From the NCBI RefSeq assembly GCF_000143965.1, contig NC_014365.1, positions 2,259,501-2,323,500 of the forward strand: a stretch of 64,000 bases of DNA. Reading direction: 5' to 3'. This DNA is from Desulfarculus baarsii DSM 2075. Its GTDB lineage: Bacteria > Desulfobacterota > Desulfarculia > Desulfarculales > Desulfarculaceae. Under the pieces are notes generated by a model that ran no database searches, was not told the DNA's origin, and worked only from the letters and a program-made list of their open reading frames with translations. The first letter of the stretch is position 1, and each line of letters opens with the position of its first letter. Made by a program: the position numbers and the translations under genes. Shown here one piece after another: positions 8,077 through 15,873 of this stretch.

Positions 8077-8856
8077 ATGAAACTAGCGGTTAGCGGCAAG
8101 GGCGGAGTGGGCAAGACGACGTTTTCGGCCATGTTGGCCCGCGCTTTCGCGGAAAAAGGACTGGAAGTCCTGGCCGTCGACGCCGATCCCGACGCCAACC
8201 TGGGCCAGGCCCTGGGCTTTCCCGATTACCAGACCATCACGCCGGTCAGCGAGATGAAAGAGCTGATCGACGAGCGAACCGAAAGCAAAAACAACAACTT
8301 CGGCACTTATTTCAAGCTCAATCCCAACGTGAGCGACCTGCCCGAAAAGCTCTCGGTGGCCCACGACGGCGTGCGACTGATGGTCATGGGCACGGTGAAA
8401 AAAGGCGGCGGCGGCTGCATCTGTCCGGCCTCGACCATGCTCAAGGTGCTGATGACCCACATGGTCCTGACCAGCCAACAGGTGCTGATCCTGGACATGG
8501 AGGCCGGCCTGGAGCACCTGGGCCGCGGCACCTCCCGCGGCGTGGACTTCCTCATCGTGGTGGTGGAGCCCGGCCGCCGCTCGGTGGACACCGCCCACAC
8601 CATCAAAAAGCTGGCCGCCGACCTGGGCGTGCAAAAGATTCTCATCGTGGGCAACAAGATTCGTGGGCCCCAGGATGAGCAATACCTACGCGACGCCCTG
8701 GCCGGCTTCGAGTTCCTGGGCTTCATCAGCCACGATCAGGCCATCATCGAGGCCGACATGGCCAACAAGTGCCCGGCCCTGTTCGCCAAGACGGCCAAGG
8801 AACAGGTCGGGCGCATGGCCGATGAACTGCTGACCCGCGTGGCGCCCAAAAAATAG
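8077..8856 (+). CDS. cooC: CooC-type nickel-insertion ATPase
   Basis: A 259-residue MinD/ArsA-type P-loop ATPase. The deviant Walker A is SGKGGVGKTT (residues 6-15) and the switch region is VDADPDANLG. Cys114-x-Cys116 (GGCICPAS) is the conserved pair at the dimer interface of CooC that binds Ni or Zn. CooC loads nickel into the active-site cluster of carbon monoxide dehydrogenase at the cost of ATP. The CODH genes are not in this window. The ATG at 8077 has AAAGGA 7 bases upstream; a longer upstream frame is ignored because it overlaps the preceding gene and has no ribosome site. Confidence 0.85.
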   Translation: MKLAVSGKGGVGKTTFSAMLARAFAEKGLEVLAVDADPDANLGQALGFPDYQTITPVSEMKELIDERTESKNNNFGTYFKLNPNVSDLPEKLSVAHDGVRLMVMGTVKKGGGGCICPASTMLKVLMTHMVLTSQQVLILDMEAGLEHLGRGTSRGVDFLIVVVEPGRRSVDTAHTIKKLAADLGVQKILIVGNKIRGPQDEQYLRDALAGFEFLGFISHDQAIIEADMANKCPALFAKTAKEQVGRMADELLTRVAPKK

Positions 8857-8861
8857 GTCGT

Positions 8862-9812
8862 TCAACCCGCCCGGCCGGGCCGCCGCGCCCGGCGCAGGGC
8901 GGCGCGCAAACGATCGGCCAGGCCGGCCGGCAACAAGCTGACCACAAACTGCGGCAAGCTGCCCAGGTCGCCACCGGCCAGAACCTGGGCCCGCCAAAGC
9001 TGGGCCCTGGCCCCGGCGTAATCGGCCTGGTTGAACATGTTCAGGCCGTAATGCCGGCGCACCCACAGCCGGGCCTGGCGGTAGCGCCGCGCCTCCCAGG
9101 CGTTTTGGGGCGGAAACAGGCGCTGGATGTCGTCCAGGCACGAAAGCTCCCCCAGCATCATCGCCGCCTCGTTGACCGACAAGCCTTCGGGCAGCAAACG
9201 ACGCAACACCAAGTCCTCGGCCACGGCGGCGAATTTGGCCCGCCTGGCCGCTCGCAGCCAGAGGTGCTTGTCCTCGGCCCGCCAGCGACCCTCGTCAAAG
9301 CCGCCCAGCGCCGCGAACAACTCGCTTCTGATGACCGTCGCCGAGGTGGGGACGGGGTTTTGCCCCAGAATCTCGAAAAAACACCGGCCCCGGCAATAAC
9401 GCCGAGGCACTGGCGGCGTCAGCGCGCCATCGGGCGTCTGGCCCCTGACCCCGGCATAGACCAAGCCCACGTCCACATCCTCAAACAACGGAACCTGCTT
9501 GGCCAGCTTTTCGGGCAGCCACAGGTCGTCGCTGTCCAGAAAAGCCAGCAGATCGCCCCTGGCCAGGCGGGCGGCGTGATTGCGCGCCGCCGATGGCCCG
9601 GCGTTGGCCTGCCTGGCCCAGCGCAAACGCGGGGCGTGGCGGCGGGCCAGGTCTTGGCAGACCACCGGCGTGTCGTCGTCGGAGCCGTCGTCAACGATGA
9701 CGACCTCCAGCGACGGGTAGGTCTGGGTCAAAGCCGAATCCACCGCCGCGGCGATGAAGCGTTGGCGGTTATGCACGGGGATGATCACGCTGACCAGGGG
9801 CCTGGCGCTCAA
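8862..9812 (-). CDS. Family 2 glycosyltransferase
   Basis: A 316-residue GT-A fold transferase. The N-terminus VSVIIPVHNRQRF and the nucleotide-binding VVIVDDGSDDDT are diagnostic of GT2, followed by FLDSDDLWLPEKL, the metal-binding DxD region. The C-terminal part is alpha-helical, without membrane segments. It probably adds a sugar to a surface polysaccharide; donor and acceptor are unknown. The chosen TTG start at 9812 has GGAGGGAGG at good distance, better than the TTG at 9830. It stands apart from the LPS cluster, with its stop only 5 bp from the convergent cooC stop. Confidence 0.82.
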   Translation of the reverse strand: MSARPLVSVIIPVHNRQRFIAAAVDSALTQTYPSLEVVIVDDGSDDDTPVVCQDLARRHAPRLRWARQANAGPSAARNHAARLARGDLLAFLDSDDLWLPEKLAKQVPLFEDVDVGLVYAGVRGQTPDGALTPPVPRRYCRGRCFFEILGQNPVPTSATVIRSELFAALGGFDEGRWRAEDKHLWLRAARRAKFAAVAEDLVLRRLLPEGLSVNEAAMMLGELSCLDDIQRLFPPQNAWEARRYRQARLWVRRHYGLNMFNQADYAGARAQLWRAQVLAGGDLGSLPQFVVSLLPAGLADRLRAALRRARRPGRAG

Positions 9813-9876
9813 GGCCGCCTCCCTCCGCAAGGGTTCGCGCGCACGGGCGCGGGGGGCCGCGCGCCGATCACGTCAT

Positions 9877-9919
9877 CGCCCGCCCCTGGGCCGCCAAGCC
9901 AACGGCTGGCGGGCGTTTT
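9877..9919 (+). terminator. Possible hairpin terminator
   Basis: CGCCCGCC at 9877-9884 pairs with GGCGGGCG at 9908-9915, followed by TTTT on the plus strand. It lies between the minus-strand TetR gene and GT2 gene, so the T-run faces the wrong way for both. It may block antisense transcription or simply be a GC-rich hairpin. Confidence 0.3.
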
Positions 9920-9984
9920 GATGATAGCCGATTTTTGCCGTGGTCGCGGCGATTTTCCCGACGGCGCGCGGCTGGCGGACCTGG

Positions 9985-10617
9985 TTAGTCGGGCTGGGCG
10001 GCCAGATAGAACCTCAGGAAATCTTCTCGGCGTTGGGCTGGCAGATAGGGCATGACCAAGCTATAGACATGCAAAACGCCGCGTTCGAAATCAGCCTGGC
10101 TGACGTCGACGTCGCTTTTGCATGTTTGCAGATAGCGCACCCAGTTGGTGGCCACGATCCAGGTATTGAGCGTCAGTGAGTCCAACTCCCATTGATGTTC
10201 GGGCTGGTTCATCTGGCCGGCCTGGATCAGGCGGCGATAAAGCGCCATCGTCGTGGAGACGGTGTGGGCCCGCATGGCCAGAAACAGACGCCGCAATTCC
10301 GGGTCGTTGTGCAGCAGGGCCACCAGATCGGCGTAGAAAAAGCGATACTTCCACACCACACGCATGGATCCCAACAGGTAGGCGCTGGAGGCCTCGGTGG
10401 AGAGGTCGCTGGGGATCTCTTTCATCACCTCGGCCATGTCGGCGCGGATCATCTCGAAGATGGCCCTGATGATGTCCTGCTTGTTTTTGAAATGATAGTA
10501 GAGGTTGCCTGGGCTGATGCCCAGTTTTTGGGCGATGCGGTTGGTGCCCACCGCCGCCGCGCCATGGGCGTTGAACAGCTCCAGGGCCGTATCGATGATC
10601 TTTTGCCTGTTGTTCAT
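9985..10617 (-). CDS. TetR family transcriptional regulator
   Basis: A 210-residue repressor. The N-terminal helix-turn-helix is typical of TetR (residues 1-50: KIIDTALELFNAHG, then GTNRIAQKLGISPGNLYYHFKNK). The C-terminal ligand domain is all-helical and resembles those of lipid- or detergent-sensing members only in general. It follows the alkyl sulfatase gene on the same strand, with a 12-bp perfect palindrome and TATAAT just upstream of its start. I infer it regulates itself and perhaps the alkyl sulfatase. Confidence 0.85.
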   Translation of the reverse strand: MNNRQKIIDTALELFNAHGAAAVGTNRIAQKLGISPGNLYYHFKNKQDIIRAIFEMIRADMAEVMKEIPSDLSTEASSAYLLGSMRVVWKYRFFYADLVALLHNDPELRRLFLAMRAHTVSTTMALYRRLIQAGQMNQPEHQWELDSLTLNTWIVATNWVRYLQTCKSDVDVSQADFERGVLHVYSLVMPYLPAQRREDFLRFYLAAQPD

Positions 10618-10675
10618 GGACGCTCGGCGTTTCCGGGTGAGCCACGACCGCGTCGCGGCCGGGCCGCACTTTGTC

Positions 10676-10689
10676 TAATCATGATTATA
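10676..10689 (-). promoter_or_regulatory. Palindrome overlapping the tetR -10 box
   Basis: TAATCATGATTA (10676-10687) is a perfect 12-bp palindrome. It overlaps a perfect minus-strand -10 hexamer TATAAT at 10684-10689, about 60 bp upstream of the TetR start codon. The placement is that of an autorepressor operator. No matching -35 is evident. Confidence 0.5.
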
Positions 10690-10748
10690 CCCCAGGACCA
10701 GGCCCCGGACCACGCCGACGCGGGCGCGATCCGGGGCCAGGACGGCTG

Positions 10749-12458
10749 CTACTTGAACATCTCCAGAAACATCATCAGCTTCATGGGATCGCCCTCGACC
10801 TTGGCGTACTCGGGCGAAAGGGCCTTTTTGGCCTTGATTTTGCCAGCCATGAACTCCTTGAAGGCGTTGGAGTCCATGGTCAGCACCACGTCGGGCTTGG
10901 CGGATGGGCGTTGACGAATCTCGACCACGCCCCGCCGCAGATGGGCGCTGTAATCGGCCTTGAGGTCGGGAAAGCTGAAGACGACCAGAATGTCGCTTTC
11001 GGCCGATTTTTGCGGATCGAGGTTGACCATCATCGTCTCGAAAACGCGGGCGATGGGCACCGCGCGAATCACCTCCGACGCCACCTTTTTCTTGTCGGCC
11101 TTGGGGATGGTCAGGCCGCCTTCGGTCTCCAGAGCGCAGGTCAACAGATAATTGCGGGCGTTGGCGTTGACGCCGCCGGTCACCAGGGCCTTGATGGCCT
11201 TGACTTTCAGGGCGCGGGCCTGGGCGTTTTCCGGCTGAAGCTGCAACACGTCGTCGCCGAGTTCCAGGGCCCATTGAGCCTGGCCTTTGTCCAGGGCCTT
11301 TTGGGCGGCGGCCAGGAGTTTGTCGGGGCCACCGGCCAGTTCGGCCATCAACGCGGCCTGCTCGGGCAGCGGCAAGGGGAACAAATCCCTGGCCTTGCCC
11401 GAATACCAGCCCATGTAGCCGTCATAGATGCTGCGCACCGACCAGGGCACCATGCCATAGTATTCGATCAGATATGGATCCTCGGCCAGGTGCTTGGGCA
11501 ATTTGACCTCGGCGGCGATCTGGCCGGCGCTCTTGTCTTGGTTGATGCCGCGCACGGTCTGGTCGTGGACAAACTGGATGGCGTCGCGGTAGTTGGTCAG
11601 GCTCTTGTAAATTTCATCGGCGCCCTTCAGCGGCAAGGTGTGGCCCAACACCAGATACTCCGGCCGCAGATCGCGGGCCTTGTCCAGGCTGGCCACCCAC
11701 TTGGTCACGTCGCGGTAGCTGGTGCCGCGGATGGTGTAGAGGTTGGGAAAAGTCTTGTAGAAATTGTCACCGATAAAAAGCGCTTTCTTGTCGGGCAGCC
11801 AGATGTTGATCTGGTCGTCGGTCTCGCCCGGCGCGTGGAACAGAAGCATCTTGACGCCGGCGACCTCCAGCTCCAGTTTGTCGTCGAAGGTCTTGGTGGG
11901 GCGCAGCAGGCCGATGGTCATGCCCGGCTTGTAGCCCAGGTGGGGCCCGATGCCGCTGTTGATGTGATAGCCGGCCGGCAAAAGCGGCCCGAACATGCGC
12001 ATGGCCCGCGTGCTGGTGGCCGGGCTGATGGTGTTCAAGAAGCGGTCGAGAAAATAGTTGGTGCTGGAGTGGGACACCACCAGCGGCTCGCCGCCGGCGG
12101 CAAAGGCGGCCGCGCCAAAAACATGATCGGGATGATTGTGGGTGTAGATGATGGCCTTGACCGGCTGGTCCGAAAGCTTGGCAAAGGCCTCGCGGACCGG
12201 CAGGGCCTCCTCGACGCTCTCCATGGTGTCGACGATGATGTTGCCGCCGTCACCGACGATCAGGGCGCTGTTGGCCAGGCCGTAACCCACGGCCACGTAG
12301 ACGCCGTCGGTGAGCTTGATCACTTCCTTGGGAAAGTCCTTGTTGTGCTCGATCAAACGCGGGTCCGGCGGCGCGTCGCCTGGCGGTTGAGTGGCCAGGG
12401 CCGGCGCGGCCAACAACAGGCAGATCAGCAACAAACAAAGCCGTTTAAGCATGCGCAT
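10749..12458 (-). CDS. Secreted alkyl sulfatase (SdsA-like, metallo-beta-lactamase fold)
   Basis: A 569-residue enzyme predicted to hydrolyse primary or secondary alkyl sulfates to alcohol and sulfate. The N-terminal 22 residues (MRMLKRLCLLLICLLLAAPA) are a signal peptide, so it acts in the periplasm. Residues 107-112 (HNHPDH) are the zinc-binding motif of the fold, with later ligands around FHAPGETDDQ and VLGHTLP. The middle matches the alkyl sulfatase dimerisation domain, and the last ~120 residues the SCP2-like domain that binds the hydrophobic chain. The ATG at 12458 has GGAG upstream; the longer frame lacks a signal sequence. A striking inverted repeat lies in its promoter region and a TetR gene follows. 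Confidence 0.85.
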   Translation of the reverse strand: MRMLKRLCLLLICLLLAAPALATQPPGDAPPDPRLIEHNKDFPKEVIKLTDGVYVAVGYGLANSALIVGDGGNIIVDTMESVEEALPVREAFAKLSDQPVKAIIYTHNHPDHVFGAAAFAAGGEPLVVSHSSTNYFLDRFLNTISPATSTRAMRMFGPLLPAGYHINSGIGPHLGYKPGMTIGLLRPTKTFDDKLELEVAGVKMLLFHAPGETDDQINIWLPDKKALFIGDNFYKTFPNLYTIRGTSYRDVTKWVASLDKARDLRPEYLVLGHTLPLKGADEIYKSLTNYRDAIQFVHDQTVRGINQDKSAGQIAAEVKLPKHLAEDPYLIEYYGMVPWSVRSIYDGYMGWYSGKARDLFPLPLPEQAALMAELAGGPDKLLAAAQKALDKGQAQWALELGDDVLQLQPENAQARALKVKAIKALVTGGVNANARNYLLTCALETEGGLTIPKADKKKVASEVIRAVPIARVFETMMVNLDPQKSAESDILVVFSFPDLKADYSAHLRRGVVEIRQRPSAKPDVVLTMDSNAFKEFMAGKIKAKKALSPEYAKVEGDPMKLMMFLEMFK

Positions 12459-12517
12459 GACTCCATCTCTCTTTCGCGGCGGTGCAAAAAACGTCGCCCG
12501 GCACACGGGCTGACGTG

Positions 12518-12564
12518 TTGGTTGAAAAATAGTGTCTAGTATCTCTAGTCTATTTTTCAACCAA
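12518..12564. promoter_or_regulatory. 47-bp perfect inverted repeat upstream of the alkyl sulfatase
   Basis: Two perfectly complementary 15-bp arms, TTGGTTGAAAAATAG (12518-12532) and CTATTTTTCAACCAA (12550-12564), enclose 17 bp containing two CTAG motifs. It sits 60-106 bp upstream of the alkyl sulfatase start. An 11-bp direct repeat AAAAAACGTCG lies on both sides (12486-12496 and 12564-12574). It may bind two repressor dimers, or fold as an mRNA hairpin if transcription starts beyond it. Confidence 0.6.
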
Positions 12565-12613
12565 AAAAACGTCGTTTACACCAACGACGGCGGCGCGGCG
12601 GATGGGCCAGCGT

Positions 12614-13114
12614 TCAGCGCGGCTCGGTCAAAGGCCCCAAACGGGCCGCGTCGCCCACTTGCAGGCCCAGTCGCCGGCAGAGCCCGGCCGGCAGCTCCAG
12701 CACGAAATCCACCGGCTCGTCGCTGACGATCGAGCCCTCGGGCGCCTCGGGGCCCACGTCGCGCAGAATCCGCACCACGCGGCCGTCACGGCAAAAGACG
12801 AAATCCAGCGCGAAACGCATGCCGTCCATGCGCATGCTCATCATCCGCGGCGGATCGTTGATGAAAACCATGCCCCGGCCCGGGGCCAAGCCATCGCGGC
12901 CGCTCAGGCCCCGCCAACGATCTTGGTCGCTTTGCGGGGCCTCGGCCACCAGGCGCGCCGAGCCGATGAGCACCTCCACCGTGGGCAACTCCTGGGCGGC
13001 CGTGGTCGCGCAACCAGCGGCCACGGCGACGAGCAGCGCCAGCAAGGCCGGCAAGCAGGCGTGAATTTTCGAGGATAATCGGGCCGCCCCCCGGCCGCGC
13101 GCGAACGTGGGCAT
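12614..13114 (-). CDS. DUF192 lipoprotein
   Basis: A 166-residue protein with a signal sequence ending in a lipobox (VAAGC, Cys35) and a DUF192 domain over residues ~45-165 (core DRWRGLSGRDGLAPGRGMVF, then DFVFCRDGRVVRI and ELPAG near the end). DUF192 proteins are small secreted or membrane-anchored proteins of unknown function. The ATG at 13114 lies 3 bp after the GntR gene stop, so the two are read as one message. No strong ribosome site is visible, consistent with coupled translation. Confidence 0.75.
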   Translation of the reverse strand: MPTFARGRGAARLSSKIHACLPALLALLVAVAAGCATTAAQELPTVEVLIGSARLVAEAPQSDQDRWRGLSGRDGLAPGRGMVFINDPPRMMSMRMDGMRFALDFVFCRDGRVVRILRDVGPEAPEGSIVSDEPVDFVLELPAGLCRRLGLQVGDAARLGPLTEPR

Positions 13115-13116
13115 GC

Positions 13117-13830
13117 TCAGATGGCCAGGTTTTCTTCGCGCATGCGCGCGACGATCCAGGTTCCGCCGTGGGCCACGTGCTCGCGGGCCAGCTTGGCGGC
13201 CAGCGCGGGCGAGCCCTCGCGGATGGCCATGTAAATGGCCCGGTGCTCGTCGCAGGACCACGAGCCGGCGGCCATATTGGAGATCAGCGCCCGCGAGATG
13301 CGCTCGACCGTCACCTCCAGTTCGCCCAGTTGGCGCGAAAGCAGCGTGGAGTCGGCGGCCTGGTGCAGCAGATGATGAAACTGGCTGTTGAGGGCCACCA
13401 GGCGCTCTTCGTCCTTGTCGGCCAGGGCTTGCTCGAACTCGTCAAGGTTGCGCTCGAGCACGGCGCGCAGCTCCGGCCCACAACGCGACGCCGCCCGCTC
13501 GGCGGCGTAGGCCTCCAACACCGCTCGCAGACCCTCGGCGTCCTCGACCTCCTCGGGCGTCAGCGGCCGCACTTCGTAGCCGCCCCGCGAGCGCTTGCAC
13601 AACAACTCCTCCTGGGCCAGGCGATGCAGGGCCTCGCGCACCGGCGTGCGGCTGATGCCCAGACCCTCGGCCAGGCGCTGCTCCACCAGGCGCTGGCCCA
13701 CGCGCAATTTGCCCTCGATGACCATGCGCCGCAAAAGGTCGGTCATCTGTTGGCCAAGGTTGCGCCTGCTCAGGCCCGCGTCCAGGGCCAGTTCGTCAAA
13801 TCCGCTCTCGAAGTCGATCTCGTTTGCCAT
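13117..13830 (-). CDS. GntR family regulator, FCD (FadR-like) subfamily
   Basis: A 237-residue repressor. A winged helix occupies residues ~20-90 (LRVGQRLVEQRLAEGLGISRTPVREALHRLAQEELL), followed by the all-helical FCD ligand domain (FHHLLHQAADS and DEHRAIYMAIREGSPALAAKLAREHV, which supply metal-binding His residues). FCD regulators sense organic acids. The ATG at 13830 is preferred over an extended start, because the extension is Arg/Pro/Gly-rich and unlike the family. A GntR-like site overlaps the promoter. The downstream DUF192 gene is the only co-transcribed candidate target. Confidence 0.82.
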   Translation of the reverse strand: MANEIDFESGFDELALDAGLSRRNLGQQMTDLLRRMVIEGKLRVGQRLVEQRLAEGLGISRTPVREALHRLAQEELLCKRSRGGYEVRPLTPEEVEDAEGLRAVLEAYAAERAASRCGPELRAVLERNLDEFEQALADKDEERLVALNSQFHHLLHQAADSTLLSRQLGELEVTVERISRALISNMAAGSWSCDEHRAIYMAIREGSPALAAKLAREHVAHGGTWIVARMREENLAI

Positions 13831-13886
13831 CGCCGCAGGCCATCCTCCGCCAAACCGCCCCTCGGGCCGCCGCAACGGCCCTGGTA

Positions 13887-13898
13887 TAGTATACAATG
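13887..13898 (-). promoter_or_regulatory. GntR-type operator over a -10 box
   Basis: On the minus strand the sequence reads CATTGTATACTA, centred on GTATAC and close to the TNGTATACNA pattern used by FCD-type GntR proteins. It contains TATACT (13888-13893), a good -10 hexamer. The site is about 60 bp upstream of the GntR start, so autorepression is likely. Confidence 0.45.
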
Positions 13899-13934
13899 TA
13901 CGAGATGATAACCGCCCGACAAGGGGGTGTCAAG

Positions 13935-14621
13935 TCACGGGCCAAGGCGTGCGAGGGCGTTGGCGGCGACCACGCCGACGGTGGTTGAATCCAGGTGGCC
14001 ATCTTCGAAGATGTGGCACGGCCCGTCGTCGGCCAACAGGCCGCGCAACGCCTCGGCCGCGGCGGGATCGGCCAAGAAACCCAGCGCCCAGGCCGCGCAA
14101 CCTCGCGTCTGGGCCTCCGGCGCGATCAGCAGCGCCGTCAAGTGCTCGGTCGCGCCGCGCTGGGTGACCAACGCCGGCCAGGCCTGGGCCAAACGACCCA
14201 AACCCCAGGCCACGCCGGCCTGCAACGGCGGGAACTCCAGATAATTGCCTTGGGGCCAGATGAGCGATATCAGCAGGTTGACGAACTCCTGGGCCAAGCG
14301 ACGGTCGCGGGCCATGATCTCGCCCAAGGCCTCGGGCGCGCCCCAGGGCACGGCCCCGGATTCTTCGTTCAGGCTCCACAACAAACGGCGCATCAGTTCG
14401 CGGCCGGCGTCCAAATCAGCGGCGGCCAGGCCCTCGGCCACTTGGCCCAGGGCGCTGACCGCCTGCATGCGCGTGCAATAATCAGCTTCGGCGACCAGCC
14501 CCAGCAAGAGCGTCGCCGCCCGCTTGGCCGAACCCCCGGCCAGATGATCCAACACCACCGCCGTTTGGCCGGCGGCCAGCCAGTCGCGCAAAAGCCGCTT
14601 TTCGGCCGCCTTGCCCGACAA
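13935..14621 (-). CDS. HEAT-repeat protein (DVU0298-like)
   Basis: A 228-residue, entirely helical soluble protein rich in Ala/Leu. Helix pairs such as TRMQAVSALGQVAEGL, QAGVAWGLGRLAQAWPALV and RGCAAWALGFLADPAAAEALRGLL are typical HEAT repeats. It resembles the family annotated DVU0298 in sulfate reducers. HEAT proteins bind other proteins; the partner is unknown. It starts at a TTG 6 bp after the flavodiiron gene stop and is the last gene of the oxygen-defence run, so it may assist a protein of that system. The next gene (GntR) has its own promoter. Confidence 0.7.
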   Translation of the reverse strand: MSGKAAEKRLLRDWLAAGQTAVVLDHLAGGSAKRAATLLLGLVAEADYCTRMQAVSALGQVAEGLAAADLDAGRELMRRLLWSLNEESGAVPWGAPEALGEIMARDRRLAQEFVNLLISLIWPQGNYLEFPPLQAGVAWGLGRLAQAWPALVTQRGATEHLTALLIAPEAQTRGCAAWALGFLADPAAAEALRGLLADDGPCHIFEDGHLDSTTVGVVAANALARLGP

Positions 14622-14627
14622 GGCCGC

Positions 14628-15827
14628 TCAGCCGCCCACCCGCTGGCGCACGGCCTGGCCGACCTTTTGGCCCAGCTCCACGCATTTGCGTAGCGCCGCG
14701 TGATCGGGCACGTATTGATGCCGCAGGCTATCGGCCACCTGCTCGATCTTGGCCTGATCCATCATCGCGCCAACGTCCTTGACCGCCTCGCCCGACCAGC
14801 CGAAAGACCCGAAGGCCGCGCCGATCTTGTTCAGCGGCCGCAGGCCCTTGATGTAGGTCAGCACGTCGGCCATGCGCGGCAGCATGTTGTTGTTGAGCGT
14901 GGCCGAGCCAAAAACCAACGCCGCGGCGTCTAGCATCTCGGTGACGATGTCGGAACGGTGCCAGTTGGCCAGGTGCATCAGCTTGACGCTGACGCCCTCG
15001 TCCTGGATGCCGCCGGCCACGGCCTTGGCCATCATCTCGGTGCTGTGCCACATGGTGTCGTAGACCACCAGGGCCTTGGCGATCTGTTCCTGGCGGCTCC
15101 AGCGGTCGTAGGCGGCCAGGATCTTGCCGGGGTCGCCGCGCCAGATCACGCCGTGGTCGGGGGCGATCGTGTCGATATCCAAGCCCATGTCCTTGATCTG
15201 GACCAGGAGCTTTTCGATCAGCGGGGTGTAGGGCAGCAGAATGTTGGCGAAATACTTGGCCGCGTGCTGCATCAGCTCGCCCTGGTCGACCATGTCGTCA
15301 AAGCGCTCGCTGGTGGCCCAGTGCAGGCCAAAGGCGTCGGAGCTGATCAAAAGCTTTTCCTGGGGAATGTAGCTGAACATGCTGTCGGGCCAATGCAGCA
15401 TGCGCGTTTCCAGGAAATTGACCTGGCGCGCGCCCAGGTCGATGGAGTCGCCGCTGCCCACGGCCACCAGCGGCCAGCCGTCGTTGTGAAAATGGGCCTT
15501 GATGGCCTTTTCGCCCATTTTGGAGCAAAAGACCTTCTCGGGATTGGTGTATTCGATCACTTCCTTGATCGAACCAGAGTGGTCCATCTCCACGTGGTTG
15601 ACCACGATGTAGTCGATCTTCTTGGGGTCGACGATCTCGTGGACGCGGTGCAGCAGATCGCCGCTGAAGCCCTTTTTGACGATGTCGAACAGGGTGATCT
15701 TTTCATCGACGACGAGGTAGGAGTTGTAGGTGCTGCCGCGCTCGGTGGAGTAGCCGTGGAAATCGCGGATGTCCCAGTCCACCGCGCCAACCCAATAAAC
15801 GCCTTTTTTCAGCTCGATGGGCTTCAT
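14628..15827 (-). CDS. Flavodiiron protein (rubredoxin:oxygen oxidoreductase)
   Basis: A 399-residue cytoplasmic enzyme that reduces oxygen to water (or nitric oxide to N2O) using electrons from rubredoxin, encoded just upstream. The N-terminal beta-lactamase-like domain carries the diiron ligands (HVEMDH, DAFGLHW, PDHGVIW). The C-terminal ~140 residues form the flavodoxin domain binding FMN (VVYDTMWHSTEMMA, SATLNNNMLPRM, FGSFGWSGEA). The length is that of the two-domain class A type. The ATG at 15827 has AAGGAG at good distance. A hairpin separates it from the rubredoxin gene, so its expression may be partly uncoupled. Confidence 0.93.
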   Translation of the reverse strand: MKPIELKKGVYWVGAVDWDIRDFHGYSTERGSTYNSYLVVDEKITLFDIVKKGFSGDLLHRVHEIVDPKKIDYIVVNHVEMDHSGSIKEVIEYTNPEKVFCSKMGEKAIKAHFHNDGWPLVAVGSGDSIDLGARQVNFLETRMLHWPDSMFSYIPQEKLLISSDAFGLHWATSERFDDMVDQGELMQHAAKYFANILLPYTPLIEKLLVQIKDMGLDIDTIAPDHGVIWRGDPGKILAAYDRWSRQEQIAKALVVYDTMWHSTEMMAKAVAGGIQDEGVSVKLMHLANWHRSDIVTEMLDAAALVFGSATLNNNMLPRMADVLTYIKGLRPLNKIGAAFGSFGWSGEAVKDVGAMMDQAKIEQVADSLRHQYVPDHAALRKCVELGQKVGQAVRQRVGG

Positions 15828-15873
15828 GATGCTCCTTGGTTGTTTCTTGGGGCGGATGGCCACGTGGAGAAAC

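Noticed and set aside
10671-12539. Long plus-strand frame over the alkyl sulfatase (622 codons)
   Set aside because: Shadow of a well-supported minus-strand enzyme; the product is compositionally odd, rich in Gly, His, Asp and Val, with no motif.
12532-12726. Small plus-strand frame starting inside the 47-bp inverted repeat
   Set aside because: It has no ribosome site, runs antisense into the DUF192 gene, and its product is unstructured Pro/Ala/Arg.
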